This document shows positions 32,535 through 40,993 of a stretch of DNA of 50,866 bases, in pieces (the first letter of the stretch is position 1; every line of letters starts with the position of its first letter). Below the pieces are notes generated by a model. It was not told the DNA's origin, did not search any database, and saw only the letters and a list, made by a program, of their open reading frames with translations. Source of the stretch: Oscillospiraceae bacterium (GTDB lineage: Bacteria > Bacillota > Clostridia > Oscillospirales > Oscillospiraceae); the NCBI GenBank assembly GCA_017512485.1, contig JAFWGE010000010.1, positions 1 through 50,866 on the forward strand, given 5' to 3'. Both the position numbers and the translations under genes were made by a program.

Positions 32535-34919
32535 TTACGGCCTCTCAAGGTGCGCAGTGCGCCGTATGATGGTATCCTGGGCGCTCCTGTCCAGTTCCGT
32601 AAAATAAGCCATGTAGCCGGCCACCCTGACCATGAGGCCTTTGTGGTCCTCCGGGTGGACCTGGGCGTCCATAAGCGTGTCTGTGTCCACAACGTTTATC
32701 TGTATGTGTTCTCCGCCGTGCCTGAAATAGGTCTTTATAACGCCTTCGATTATATCCACCCCACGCTCGCCTTCCAGTCCGCCGGGGTCGAAGCGCAGGT
32801 TGAAGAGGGCGCCGTCGTGGAAAGACGACTGCCCCATGGAGGCCACGGACTTCACTGTGGAGGTGGGGCCGGAAGTGTCCCTGCCCATCATGGGGGAAGC
32901 GTTGTCGCAGAACGGCTCCCCGGCCCGCCTGCCGTCCGGGGTGGCGCCCGTCACCATGCCGTGGGACACGTTTACGGTCTGTGAGTGCACGTTGAAGGAA
33001 TAGCGCCCGCCTCTGGCGTCGGGCCACTGCTGGACGCTGCCGGCGATGAACTGCATCATCTCCCGGTAGATATCGTCCACGTATTTGTTGTCGTTGCCGA
33101 ATTTGGGGGCCCTGTTCAGCAGCAGCTGGCGTATGCGCTCACGCCCGGGCCCGCTGAAGTTGTTGTCACAGGCGTCTATGAGCTGGTCCATGGTAATGAG
33201 TTTTTCCCGGAAAACGCAGGTGTCCACAGAGGCTATGGAGTCTGCCAGGTTCGCCGCGCCGGTGATGTACAGACCGGCGGTTGAGTATTTAGCGCCTCCG
33301 TGCTGGACGGACCTGCCGCTCTCCACGCAGCCACCGGTGAGCATGCTGGCGAATATCACGGGGTACCTGGTCATGTGCATGCTCTGCATTATGTTGTAAC
33401 CCTGACAAATCAGCCTGTAGTGGTGGATTATCTGTTTTTTGAGGGCATCCTTGAAGTCTTCTATGTCCCTGAAATCCCGGGGGTCGCCGGTCCGCAGGCC
33501 CATTATCCTGCCCGTGTCGGGGTCCAGCCCGTCGTGAAGGACGAACTCGATCATCTTGCCCATGTTCACGTATCCGGCGTCGGGGGAGCCGTCAGTGCAG
33601 CCGCCTCCGGGTCCGGGCTGTATGCAGCCCACTATGGTCCAGTCCCGGGCCTCCTCCTGGGTGCAGCCCTTGCCCAGGGCCATGCGTATGGCCGCGTCGT
33701 CGTTGAAGAAGCCCGGGTTGGCCTGGCCGTCCCGGATCATGCGGCAGCCCTGGCGGATAAGGGTCTCGGGGGTGCCGTCCCATACGCGCACAGCCATGAC
33801 GGGCTGTGTGGTCTTCAGAAGGTCGGCAGCCTCCAGGCAGACGTAGGACAGCTCGTTGGACGCGTCCCGACCGTCGGGGGTCTGGCCGCCGACAATGAGG
33901 ATCTCCCACATGGGGTAACCGGCAAAGGATGTGGCATACCAGCGGTCGCGAACTTCAAAAACCTCGCAGGACTTGAGATAGAGGCAGGCCAGCATCTCAA
34001 AGGCCTCTTCCCGGGTGATGTTCTTTTCGTCGATCACGTCTTTTTTATAGAAGGGCCACATGTACTGGTCGAACCTGCCAAAGCCATTGGCCGTGGTGCA
34101 GACCTCGATATGGAAATACATGTGGGCGAACCATACGGCCTGCAGGGCCTGCATGAAAGTCTCGGGAGGGTATTCGGGGACCTGTCTGCAGTTTGCCGCT
34201 ATGGTGAGCAGCTCTCTGCGGCGCCGGGCGTCCGTACACCCGGCGGCCTGGCGCTCCGCTTCGTCCGCCATCCTGTGGGCGTACTCTATGAGACCCTCGC
34301 ACTGGATTATGCAAGCCTGCCAGAAGTTTATCTTCTCCTCGTCAAGCTGGCACCGGGGGAGCAGGGCGTCGATATTTGCCCGGCACTCGTCCATGTACCC
34401 CCTGAGGCCTACGGTGAGCAGTTTCTCATGGTCGCAGGTGGTTTCCCCGGATACGCCGTTGGTAAGGCCCACGGTGATTATATCGTCCTTCATACACTGC
34501 AGCGTGTGAGGGGGCAGCGCGGAGGGGGCCAGGTCCTGCATCGCCTTGCCTTCCCAGTAGGGCAGGGTCTTCAGGATGAGGTCCCTGTCTTCGGGGGACA
34601 CGTCGTAGGGGTCGGTAGTGCGCACGGGAAACTCGTCCAGCTCCTTAAGATAGAATTCCGTACTGGACTGAAATTCGGGGTGCAGGTTGGCGCCGCGGTA
34701 TTTGTTTGTGGGGGTGCCCACTATGAGCTCGTCCTCCATGAGCAGGGTCGTCATATGTTCCATGATGTATTTGACGACCTTCGCCCGGAATATTGGGATG
34801 GCGTCCCCGGCAAACTTCTTGTAAGCTTCGGTGGCCAGGACCAGGCGCTCCGCGGTAATGCAGGGGCGGGAGTCCATAAGTTTGCCGCGCATTCTCTTAA
34901 GTCGCTCATTCAGTTCCAT
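32535..34919 (-). CDS. Glycyl radical enzyme of unassigned substrate
   Basis: A 794-residue member of the pyruvate formate-lyase/diol dehydratase superfamily. The radical loop is RVAGYMAYF with Gly768 near the C-terminus. The active-site loop reads VGCIQPG with Cys432; in the dehydratases, CutC, HypD and the arylacetate decarboxylases the residue two after Cys is Glu (GCVEP), here Gln434. Losing this general base suggests a different reaction or substrate. The operon order is FAH hydrolase, this enzyme, activase, SDR, C_GCAxxG protein. ATG 34919 is set by AGGAG nine bases upstream. Not a pyruvate formate-lyase: it lacks the adjacent Cys-Cys pair. Confidence 0.92.
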   Translation of the reverse strand: MELNERLKRMRGKLMDSRPCITAERLVLATEAYKKFAGDAIPIFRAKVVKYIMEHMTTLLMEDELIVGTPTNKYRGANLHPEFQSSTEFYLKELDEFPVRTTDPYDVSPEDRDLILKTLPYWEGKAMQDLAPSALPPHTLQCMKDDIITVGLTNGVSGETTCDHEKLLTVGLRGYMDECRANIDALLPRCQLDEEKINFWQACIIQCEGLIEYAHRMADEAERQAAGCTDARRRRELLTIAANCRQVPEYPPETFMQALQAVWFAHMYFHIEVCTTANGFGRFDQYMWPFYKKDVIDEKNITREEAFEMLACLYLKSCEVFEVRDRWYATSFAGYPMWEILIVGGQTPDGRDASNELSYVCLEAADLLKTTQPVMAVRVWDGTPETLIRQGCRMIRDGQANPGFFNDDAAIRMALGKGCTQEEARDWTIVGCIQPGPGGGCTDGSPDAGYVNMGKMIEFVLHDGLDPDTGRIMGLRTGDPRDFRDIEDFKDALKKQIIHHYRLICQGYNIMQSMHMTRYPVIFASMLTGGCVESGRSVQHGGAKYSTAGLYITGAANLADSIASVDTCVFREKLITMDQLIDACDNNFSGPGRERIRQLLLNRAPKFGNDNKYVDDIYREMMQFIAGSVQQWPDARGGRYSFNVHSQTVNVSHGMVTGATPDGRRAGEPFCDNASPMMGRDTSGPTSTVKSVASMGQSSFHDGALFNLRFDPGGLEGERGVDIIEGVIKTYFRHGGEHIQINVVDTDTLMDAQVHPEDHKGLMVRVAGYMAYFTELDRSAQDTIIRRTAHLERP

Positions 34920-34939
34920 TGCACTTACTCCTGACGTGT

Positions 34940-35767
34940 CTATACCAGCGTGTTCTCCAGAGTGCCTATGCCCTCTATGGTCACGCACAGGGTCTCCCCG
35001 CGTTTGAGCCAGTTCCGGCTGCCCTTTGGCTGGCCCAGGACCACCCCGCTGGGGGTGCCGGTGAAGATGAGGTCGCCCGGCTCCAGCCGGCAGTAACGGG
35101 ATATGTAACTGACTGTTTCCGCCACGGGGAAGATCATATCCGATACGTCGTCGCTCTGAACGGTGACGCCGTTCCTCGTACAGACGATGGAGTGAGGTTC
35201 GTCGGGGTCAAACTCATCGGCGGTGACAACGTATGGCCCGCAGGGGCCGAAGCCGGGGAACGTTTTCCCGATGAGCCACTGGTTGGAAATGAACTGGCTG
35301 TCCCTGGCGGACAGATCGTTGCCGCAGGTGTAGCCAAAAACGCAGGCCTTGGCCTCCTGAGGGGTCACGTTCCATGCGGTGCGCCCAATAACGGCCACCA
35401 GTTCCGCCTCGTAGTCGAAGCATCGCAGCCACGGGGGGAGTTCTATGCTCCCGCCGGCGGGGGAGAGGCAGTCGTTGAATTTGGAGAAGATGACCGGCTG
35501 GGCGGGCGGGGTGCCGCCGGTCTCCTGAGCGTGTTTTTTATAGTTGAGCCCCACGCAGGGGATCTTCCCCGGGGAGCAGATGTTGCCAAACACGGCGTCC
35601 GACGGGGAGATGAGTTTCTCCTCCCCGGTGAGTCCGGGGACAGCGGCACCTTTTATAACGTCGTCCAGGGTGAGGGTGCACCCCGCGGCCGCCATGTCCG
35701 CGATCCCGCCGGGGGTCACGATCCCGAGACCGGTACCGCTGCCGGATATTAAACTGCAAAGTTTCAT
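34940..35767 (-). CDS. Fumarylacetoacetate hydrolase (FAH) family protein
   Basis: A 275-residue protein of the FAH family, metal-dependent enzymes that cleave or hydrate C-C bonds of beta-diketones and acylpyruvates or decarboxylate oxaloacetate. The N-terminal part leads to VGLNYKKHAQETG; the metal-site segment is CFDYEAELVAVIG (Glu and Asp ligands), then YTCGNDLSARDSQF and GKTFPGFGPCGPYVV, and near the end GDLIFTGTPSGV. First gene of the glycyl radical operon, 20 bases upstream of the enzyme. It probably cleaves a keto-acid made by the glycyl radical enzyme and SDR. RBS AGGAGAACAAT. Confidence 0.9.
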   Translation of the reverse strand: MKLCSLISGSGTGLGIVTPGGIADMAAAGCTLTLDDVIKGAAVPGLTGEEKLISPSDAVFGNICSPGKIPCVGLNYKKHAQETGGTPPAQPVIFSKFNDCLSPAGGSIELPPWLRCFDYEAELVAVIGRTAWNVTPQEAKACVFGYTCGNDLSARDSQFISNQWLIGKTFPGFGPCGPYVVTADEFDPDEPHSIVCTRNGVTVQSDDVSDMIFPVAETVSYISRYCRLEPGDLIFTGTPSGVVLGQPKGSRNWLKRGETLCVTIEGIGTLENTLV

Positions 35768-35844
35768 ATTGTTCTCCTGGATAATATTCCCGCGTCAGCG
35801 GGCCCGCGCCGCGCTTATTCGGAAGACCCGGCAGCGCGGTGTAT

Positions 35845-35880
35845 TTTAAAACCGGCTCCCGCTCCGGGCGGAAGCCGGTC
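35845..35880 (-). terminator. Terminator after the UraA-like permease
   Basis: GACCGGCTTCCGCCC / GGGAGCCGGT imperfect stem followed on the minus strand by TTTTAAAA. The FAH operon begins just beyond it with no clear promoter, so partial read-through is possible. Confidence 0.65.
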
Positions 35881-35907
35881 TGGGATCATTGAAGTTTCTC
35901 CCTGTTG

Positions 35908-37323
35908 TTATTTGCCTTTTTTGCCGGACGTTTTCACAGGTGCTTCATCTGCTTTTTTCCTGCCCAGTATGAAGTTCGTGAATATGCCCAGGAACAGGGC
36001 TACCGCCACCGCGGTTATCTGGATGACCGGACTGCCGTCCCCACGGGCGCCGAAGTCCAGCGTGAGGCCGCCTATGCCGGGTACGAATACCGCGCTGACC
36101 ACAAACAGGTTGCGGTTGTTGCTGAGGTCCACTGGCTGGAGCATCTTGAGACCGCTGACGGCAATGAAGCCGTACAGGCACACGCAGATACCGCCGATGA
36201 CGCAGCTGGGTATGGTGCGCACGAACACCACGAAGGGGGTGAAGAAGGACAGCAGTATTGAGAATCCCGCGGCGCCGATAATGCTGTATATGGAGGCGTT
36301 TTTGGTAATGGCCACGCAGCCCACGGACTCACCGTAGGTGGTGTTGGGGCAGCAGCCGAAGAAGGCGCCTACCATGGAACCCACGCCGTCGCCCAGAAGG
36401 GTGCGCGTGAGGCCGGGGGCCTTGCTGTCCACCAGTTCGCGGCCTATGACCGTACCCAGATTCTTATGGTCGGCAATGTGCTCAGCCAGCACCACGAAGG
36501 CCACCGGCATGAACAACAGCGCCAGCGTGCCCAGGTTGCCCCATTCAAAGGAACCTATCTCCCTGCCGGCCTCCACAAAGGCAAATTTGGGAACGTGGAT
36601 TATGCTGGATACGGTGAAGGGGGAGAAGGCGTCCTTAAAGATGGAGAAGTCTATAAGCTGCAGGTAAGGGGCATTGCAGGCGATGCCTATAAGGGAGAAT
36701 ATCAGGCATGCGATATAGCCCGCTATTATGCCTATTATAAAGGGGATGAGGCGCATGGTCTTGCGGCCGAAAGTGGCAGCCAGCACAGTGGCGATAAAGG
36801 TAATTACGCCGCAGAGGATGGCTATGAGGTTGTAGCCGCCGTCCAGACCGCTGGTGAAATTGGATATGGCGGAGCCCGACAGGCCCAGGCCGATTATCGC
36901 GACCGTAGGGCCGATTATTACCGGGGGCAGGAGCCGGGAGACCCATTTGGTCCCGGTGAAGTGGACTATTATGGCGATGACCACGTAGACCGCGCCGGCC
37001 AGTATGCCGCCAACGATAATCCCGCAGTATCCGAACACCGTGGCGGAATAGAGGGCTGACAGGAACGCGAAGGAACTGCCCAGGAAAACGGGGCACTGGG
37101 CTTTGGTGAACAGTATGTATACGAACGTGCCGACGCCGGCGCCCAGCAGGGCGGCGGCGGTGTCCATCTGGAGGTCGACGGCGCCGTAGCTGTTCACGAG
37201 CATGGGTACAAGTATGGTGGCGGCGATTATTGCCAGAAGCTGCTGCAGCGAGAAGACGATGATCTTCCCAAAAGGCGGCTTGTCATGGATGTCGTAGATC
37301 AGACCGGTACCGTTTTTCTGCAT
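35908..37323 (-). CDS. Uracil/xanthine permease (NCS2, UraA-like)
   Basis: A 471-residue nucleobase:proton symporter of the NCS2 family with about 14 helices. Motifs match UraA: SLQQLLAIIAATILVP near the start, FLGSSFAFLSAL, VVLAEHIADHKNLG with the substrate-binding Glu of AEH, and NTTYGESVGC with the second binding Glu. These features fit uracil better than xanthine, but specificity is unproven. The gene has its own promoter (37512-37539) and a leader with an attenuator (37408-37436). It lies directly upstream of the glycyl radical operon on the same strand. Confidence 0.9.
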   Translation of the reverse strand: MQKNGTGLIYDIHDKPPFGKIIVFSLQQLLAIIAATILVPMLVNSYGAVDLQMDTAAALLGAGVGTFVYILFTKAQCPVFLGSSFAFLSALYSATVFGYCGIIVGGILAGAVYVVIAIIVHFTGTKWVSRLLPPVIIGPTVAIIGLGLSGSAISNFTSGLDGGYNLIAILCGVITFIATVLAATFGRKTMRLIPFIIGIIAGYIACLIFSLIGIACNAPYLQLIDFSIFKDAFSPFTVSSIIHVPKFAFVEAGREIGSFEWGNLGTLALLFMPVAFVVLAEHIADHKNLGTVIGRELVDSKAPGLTRTLLGDGVGSMVGAFFGCCPNTTYGESVGCVAITKNASIYSIIGAAGFSILLSFFTPFVVFVRTIPSCVIGGICVCLYGFIAVSGLKMLQPVDLSNNRNLFVVSAVFVPGIGGLTLDFGARGDGSPVIQITAVAVALFLGIFTNFILGRKKADEAPVKTSGKKGK

Positions 37324-37407
37324 TCGTAAAACCTCACTTCGTATTCAGCTTGGGGAGCGGCGGGCGCGCCCGGCCGGGAACAGCCGGGAAACAGCCTGCG
37401 CGGCTCC

Positions 37408-37436
37408 ATAAAAAAACCTCTGTCTGCCGGCAGAGG
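37408..37436 (-). terminator. Leader terminator (attenuator) of the permease gene
   Basis: On the minus strand CCTCTG-CCGGCAGA-CAGAGG followed by TTTTTTT, about 70 bases into the leader and 85 bases before the start codon. An upstream GGAGC can pair with the GCTCC next to the stem and disrupt it, the logic of an antiterminator. PyrR-like or riboswitch control is possible; I see no clear PyrR binding loop. Confidence 0.65.
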
Positions 37437-37511
37437 AGCGGGGCGCGGCATTCAGCGGGACCGCTTTGCTCCTTTGTCGGGAAGTCGGCAAGACATGAGC
37501 TTATTGAACAG

Positions 37512-37539
37512 AGTATACTATCGCCATGGAAAATGTCAA
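37512..37539 (-). promoter_or_regulatory. Strong promoter of the permease transcript
   Basis: On the minus strand TTGACA (37534-37539), 16-base spacer, TATACT (37512-37517), almost full consensus. Confidence 0.7.
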
Positions 37540-37596
37540 TATTTTTAAGTGCCGCCGGAGCGGGTGCGAGGGCTGCGGAAGCACCGCACGGGCTTC

Positions 37597-37631
37597 AAAA
37601 ACGGTCCGCCGGAAAAGCTCCGGCGGACCGT
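37597..37631 (-). terminator. Terminator after the iron alcohol dehydrogenase
   Basis: ACGGTCCGCCGGAG / CCGGCGGACCGT stem followed on the minus strand by TTTTTGAAG. Confidence 0.85.
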
Positions 37632-37641
37632 GGAGACGCTG

Positions 37642-38796
37642 TCAATACGTGTCGTAGACCCTGGCCAGAAGTTCCTTTGCCACGTCGTCTGTGATCTTTA
37701 CGGGGCAATAGGAGGCCAGGTGGTTGCTGACCACGTCGGGGTAGAGGGAGATGACCTGTTCGCGGCTATAGCCCAGGGAACTCAGAGGGCTTATGTTCAT
37801 GCTGTGCATGAGCCTGCGTATCTCGTCCGCCACAAGGCTGCCGAGCTTTGCGGGTTCCTCCCTGCCAGTGAGGGGGATGCCAAGGGCGGAGCCTATGACG
37901 GCTACCCTTTCTGGCACCGCGGGGGCTACCAGGGCCATGGTCTCGGGGAGGGCTATGGCGCAGTTGTAGCCGTGGGGGGTGTGGAAACTGCAGGAGAAGG
38001 CGTCCGCCACGCTGTGACCCACGTGGGTGATGGGATCATTGAAGGCAAGACCCGCCCAGTTGGCCGCCAGGGACATTTCCGCACGGGCGTCCAGATCGTC
38101 AGGGACGTCGTAGCAGCGCTTGAGGTTTTTGGCTATCTTCTTTATGGCGGCTTCTCCCACAAGGTCGGAGTGGGGGTTCCAGCAGATGCCGGTTATGGCC
38201 TCGGCAGCGTGCGAAAGGGCGTCCAGCCCGGTGTTGGCCGTTACCTCCGGGGGCAGCGTGAGGGTGAGTTCCGGGTCGACTATGGACAGTGTGGTGTTGA
38301 TGAACACGCTCCACTTGCCGTTGGTGTCGGGCCTGGAGATGACGGCCACCTTTGTGACCTCACTGCCGGTGCCCGCCGTGGTGGGGACCAGTATCACAGG
38401 GACCTTGGTGTCCACATAGATGGGGGTGGCCAGGATATAATTCTTGGCCGGGCCGGGATTGGTGACCAGGATGGATATGGCCTTGGCGGTATCCATGCTG
38501 CTGCCGCCGCCTATACCCACGATGCAGTCCACTTTCTCATTCAGCGCCGTCTCGGCGCCCGCGTCCACCACGGTGTCGGTGGGGTCGCTGTGGACACCGC
38601 CGAAGAAAGCCATCTCCAGACCTCCGACGCGCCTGACGCTGTCCATGGCCTTGCGGATGATGCCGGCTTTCTCCACGCCGTCGTCAAAAACGAAGAGGAC
38701 CTTCTTGCAGCCTAATTCCTTGATCTTTTCGCCGAGGATGGTTATTGCGCCGCAGCCGTAAATTACGGGAGCGGGCTGCGAGTACTGACGGAACAT
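37642..38796 (-). CDS. Iron-containing alcohol dehydrogenase
   Basis: A 384-residue group III (Fe-dependent) alcohol dehydrogenase. GIGGGSSMDTAKAIS (around residue 95) binds NAD(P). The metal ligands are visible as Asp and His in TGLDALSHAAE, and His in HVGHSVADAF and HTPHGYNCA. The PTTAGTGSEVT motif is also present. It reduces an aldehyde to an alcohol or the reverse. Separate transcription unit with its own terminator, upstream of the permease and glycyl radical region; it may dispose of reducing power or an aldehyde from that pathway. The 38797-38980 gap upstream shows no gene. Confidence 0.93.
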   Translation of the reverse strand: MFRQYSQPAPVIYGCGAITILGEKIKELGCKKVLFVFDDGVEKAGIIRKAMDSVRRVGGLEMAFFGGVHSDPTDTVVDAGAETALNEKVDCIVGIGGGSSMDTAKAISILVTNPGPAKNYILATPIYVDTKVPVILVPTTAGTGSEVTKVAVISRPDTNGKWSVFINTTLSIVDPELTLTLPPEVTANTGLDALSHAAEAITGICWNPHSDLVGEAAIKKIAKNLKRCYDVPDDLDARAEMSLAANWAGLAFNDPITHVGHSVADAFSCSFHTPHGYNCAIALPETMALVAPAVPERVAVIGSALGIPLTGREEPAKLGSLVADEIRRLMHSMNISPLSSLGYSREQVISLYPDVVSNHLASYCPVKITDDVAKELLARVYDTY

Positions 38797-38980
38797 ATGA
38801 TCTCCCTTTCAATGAATAGTATGTTTTCACTCTGCGCCGTGCCGATACGGCGGACCCGACGGCAATTAGATTAGATGGATATACTATATTATAAACTTAT
38901 AAAAAGAGCAACATTTTTGTTGCCGGTCAGGGTAATATTTTATGAGTGCCATCCCGTCCCGAGAGGGACAAGGCCGCAGA

Positions 38981-39020
38981 ACAAAAATGTCCCGGCGCCG
39001 CGGTTCCCGGCGCCGGGACA
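38981..39020 (-). terminator. Terminator of the dipeptide ABC operon
   Basis: Perfect 13-bp stem TGTCCCGGCGCCG / CGGCGCCGGGACA (38988-39020), followed on the minus strand by TTTTTGTT. Confidence 0.85.
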
Positions 39021-39039
39021 GGAGGGTGTTCGGGAGTTT

Positions 39040-40011
39040 TTACCGGGCTGCATCCGGTTTCCAGCAGGAGCAGAAGTGCCCGGGGCTGTGCTCGGCGAAG
39101 GGAGGCTCTTCGAGCCTGCAGCGCTCCTCCGCGTATGGGCAGCGGGGATGGAACCTGCAGCCCGTGGGGACACTTGAACCGCTGCCTATATCGCCGTGTA
39201 TCTTCTGCGTCATGGCCTTGTGTGTGGAGCGGGGGTCCGGGATGGGTACGGAGGCCATGAGGGCCGAAGTGTACGGGTGGAGGGGGGCGGAGTAGACCTC
39301 ACTGCTGGAACCCAGCTCTATGATCTTGCCCAGGTACATAACGCCTATCCTGTCGGAAATGTGCCTGACTATGGGAAGGTTGTGGGATATGAACAGGTAC
39401 GTAAGACCCAGCTGTTTCTGGAGGTCCTCCAGAAGGTTTATTATCTGCGCCTGGATGGAAACGTCCAGCGCGGAGGTGGGCTCGTCGCACACCAGGAACT
39501 CAGGTTTGAGTATCAGGGTGCGGGCTATGCTGATGCGCTGCTGTTCCCCGCCGGAGAACTCCGAGGGGTAACGCTCCACGGCTTCCGGCTTGAGCCCCAC
39601 CATCTGAAGGTGTTCTTTGGAGATGTCCAGCCTGTCGGAGGTGTTCTCACCTATGCCGTTGGCTTTGAGGACCTCGTCGAAGAGCCCGCCTATCTTCATC
39701 TGCGGGTCCATGGAGCCCGCGGGGTCCTGGAATATTATCTGCATGCGGCTGCGGTAGGGACGCATGTTCACTTTGGTGATGTCTTTGCCACGGTAGACGA
39801 TACTGCCGGAAGTGGGCTCGTGAAGCCTCAGCAGGGTGCGCCCCAGGGTGCTCTTTCCGCAGGAGGTCTCACCCACAAGGCCGAAGGTCTCTCCCTCGTC
39901 TATGTACAGGCTCACGTCGTCCACGGCCCGTACGGTCCTGGAAGGGGAGAACCAGCTCTTTACCGTAAAGTGTTTATTGAGATGCTCAGCGGAGATGAGT
40001 GCGTTTCCCAT
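39040..40011 (-). CDS. Oligopeptide/dipeptide ABC transporter ATP-binding protein (DppF/OppF type)
   Basis: A 323-residue ATPase. Walker A is GETSCGKST (usually GETGCGKST), Q-loop FQDP, signature FSGGEQQR, Walker B LVCDEPTSALD, then the switch His in ISHN. The C-terminal oligo_HPY extension has four Cys-type ligands (GCRFHPRCPYAEERC and HFCSCW), known to hold a 4Fe-4S cluster in this family. Last gene of a four-gene operon; pairs with the next ATPase. Confidence 0.92.
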   Translation of the reverse strand: MGNALISAEHLNKHFTVKSWFSPSRTVRAVDDVSLYIDEGETFGLVGETSCGKSTLGRTLLRLHEPTSGSIVYRGKDITKVNMRPYRSRMQIIFQDPAGSMDPQMKIGGLFDEVLKANGIGENTSDRLDISKEHLQMVGLKPEAVERYPSEFSGGEQQRISIARTLILKPEFLVCDEPTSALDVSIQAQIINLLEDLQKQLGLTYLFISHNLPIVRHISDRIGVMYLGKIIELGSSSEVYSAPLHPYTSALMASVPIPDPRSTHKAMTQKIHGDIGSGSSVPTGCRFHPRCPYAEERCRLEEPPFAEHSPGHFCSCWKPDAAR

Positions 40012-40012
40012 A

Positions 40013-40993
40013 TTACAGCCCCCCCTTAAGCGGGTACCAGCATCCGCAGGTGTGTCCCTCCCCGACGGTCACCGTATCCGGGGGGACGCGGGTGCACTTC
40101 TCTTCGCAGAAGGTGCACCTCGGGTGGAACGGGCACCCGCCCGGAAGCCCGGAGAGATTTACGGGCACTCCCTCTATGGACACGAGCCTGCTTCTGGTCC
40201 CGGCCTCGACGGAGGGGATGGCCTTCATGAGCCCGGCGGTGTAGGGGTGGGCGGGAGAGTCGAACACGTCGTATACGGAACCCCTCTCCACGGCCCTGCC
40301 GGCGTACATGACGCAGACGCTGTCGCATATTTCGGCCACCAGCCCCATGTCGTGGGTTATGAACAGAATGGCCATATTGTTTTCTTTGCGGAGGCTGTCC
40401 AGCAGCTGGATGATTTGAGCCTGAACGGTGACGTCCAGGCTGGTGGTGGGCTCGTCCGCTATCAGCAGCTCCGGTTTCTGGATGAGGGCCATAGCTATCA
40501 TGACCCTCTGGCACATGCCGCCGGAGAGTGCGGAGGAGTACTGGCGCACGATCCTGTCGGCGTCAGCCACGCCCACTTTGGCCAGCAGGCTCAAGGCGGC
40601 GGCGTCGGCCTCCGCTTTGGACATCCCTGAGTGGCACTGAGCGGCCTCGCGAAGCTGCTTTCCTACGGTGATCATGGGGTCCAGACAGGCCATGGGGTTT
40701 TGAAAGATCATGCCTATCCTTCTGCCCCTGAGTTCGTCCCACCGGGACCTGGGGCTGCCCAGGATGTTCTCGCCCCTGTATTCCACTGCGCCTCCGACTA
40801 CCCTTCCGGAGCTGTTGAGAAGGCCCATTATGCTGTAGGCGGTGGCGCTTTTCCCGCTTCCGGACTCGCCAACGACTCCCAGGATCTCTCCGTCATGTAT
40901 GTCAAAAGAGACGCCGCGCACAGCGTTCACGATGCCCGAATCACCGCGGAAAGTGACCTGCAGGTCCTTTACGCTTAGCAGTGGAGCGTTCAT
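40013..40993 (-). CDS. Oligopeptide/dipeptide ABC transporter ATP-binding protein (DppD/OppD type)
   Basis: A 326-residue ATPase. Walker A is GESGSGKS, the signature is LSGGMCQR, Walker B is LLIADEPTTSLDVT. The C-terminal oligo_HPY domain has GCPFHPRCTFCEEKC and HTCGCW, again Cys ligands for an Fe-S cluster. One base separates its stop from the next gene, and its start overlaps the end of the DppC-type permease gene by four bases. Energises import of peptides, or nickel or opine-like solutes. Confidence 0.92.
   Translation of the reverse strand: MNAPLLSVKDLQVTFRGDSGIVNAVRGVSFDIHDGEILGVVGESGSGKSATAYSIMGLLNSSGRVVGGAVEYRGENILGSPRSRWDELRGRRIGMIFQNPMACLDPMITVGKQLREAAQCHSGMSKAEADAAALSLLAKVGVADADRIVRQYSSALSGGMCQRVMIAMALIQKPELLIADEPTTSLDVTVQAQIIQLLDSLRKENNMAILFITHDMGLVAEICDSVCVMYAGRAVERGSVYDVFDSPAHPYTAGLMKAIPSVEAGTRSRLVSIEGVPVNLSGLPGGCPFHPRCTFCEEKCTRVPPDTVTVGEGHTCGCWYPLKGGL

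Noticed and set aside
32535..34919. Pyruvate formate-lyase
   Set aside because: No adjacent Cys-Cys pair at the active site; the activase has ferredoxin inserts typical of other glycyl radical enzymes.
33300..34934. Long plus-strand open frame opposite the glycyl radical enzyme
   Set aside because: Antisense shadow of a gene with unambiguous family motifs; composition unlike a real protein.
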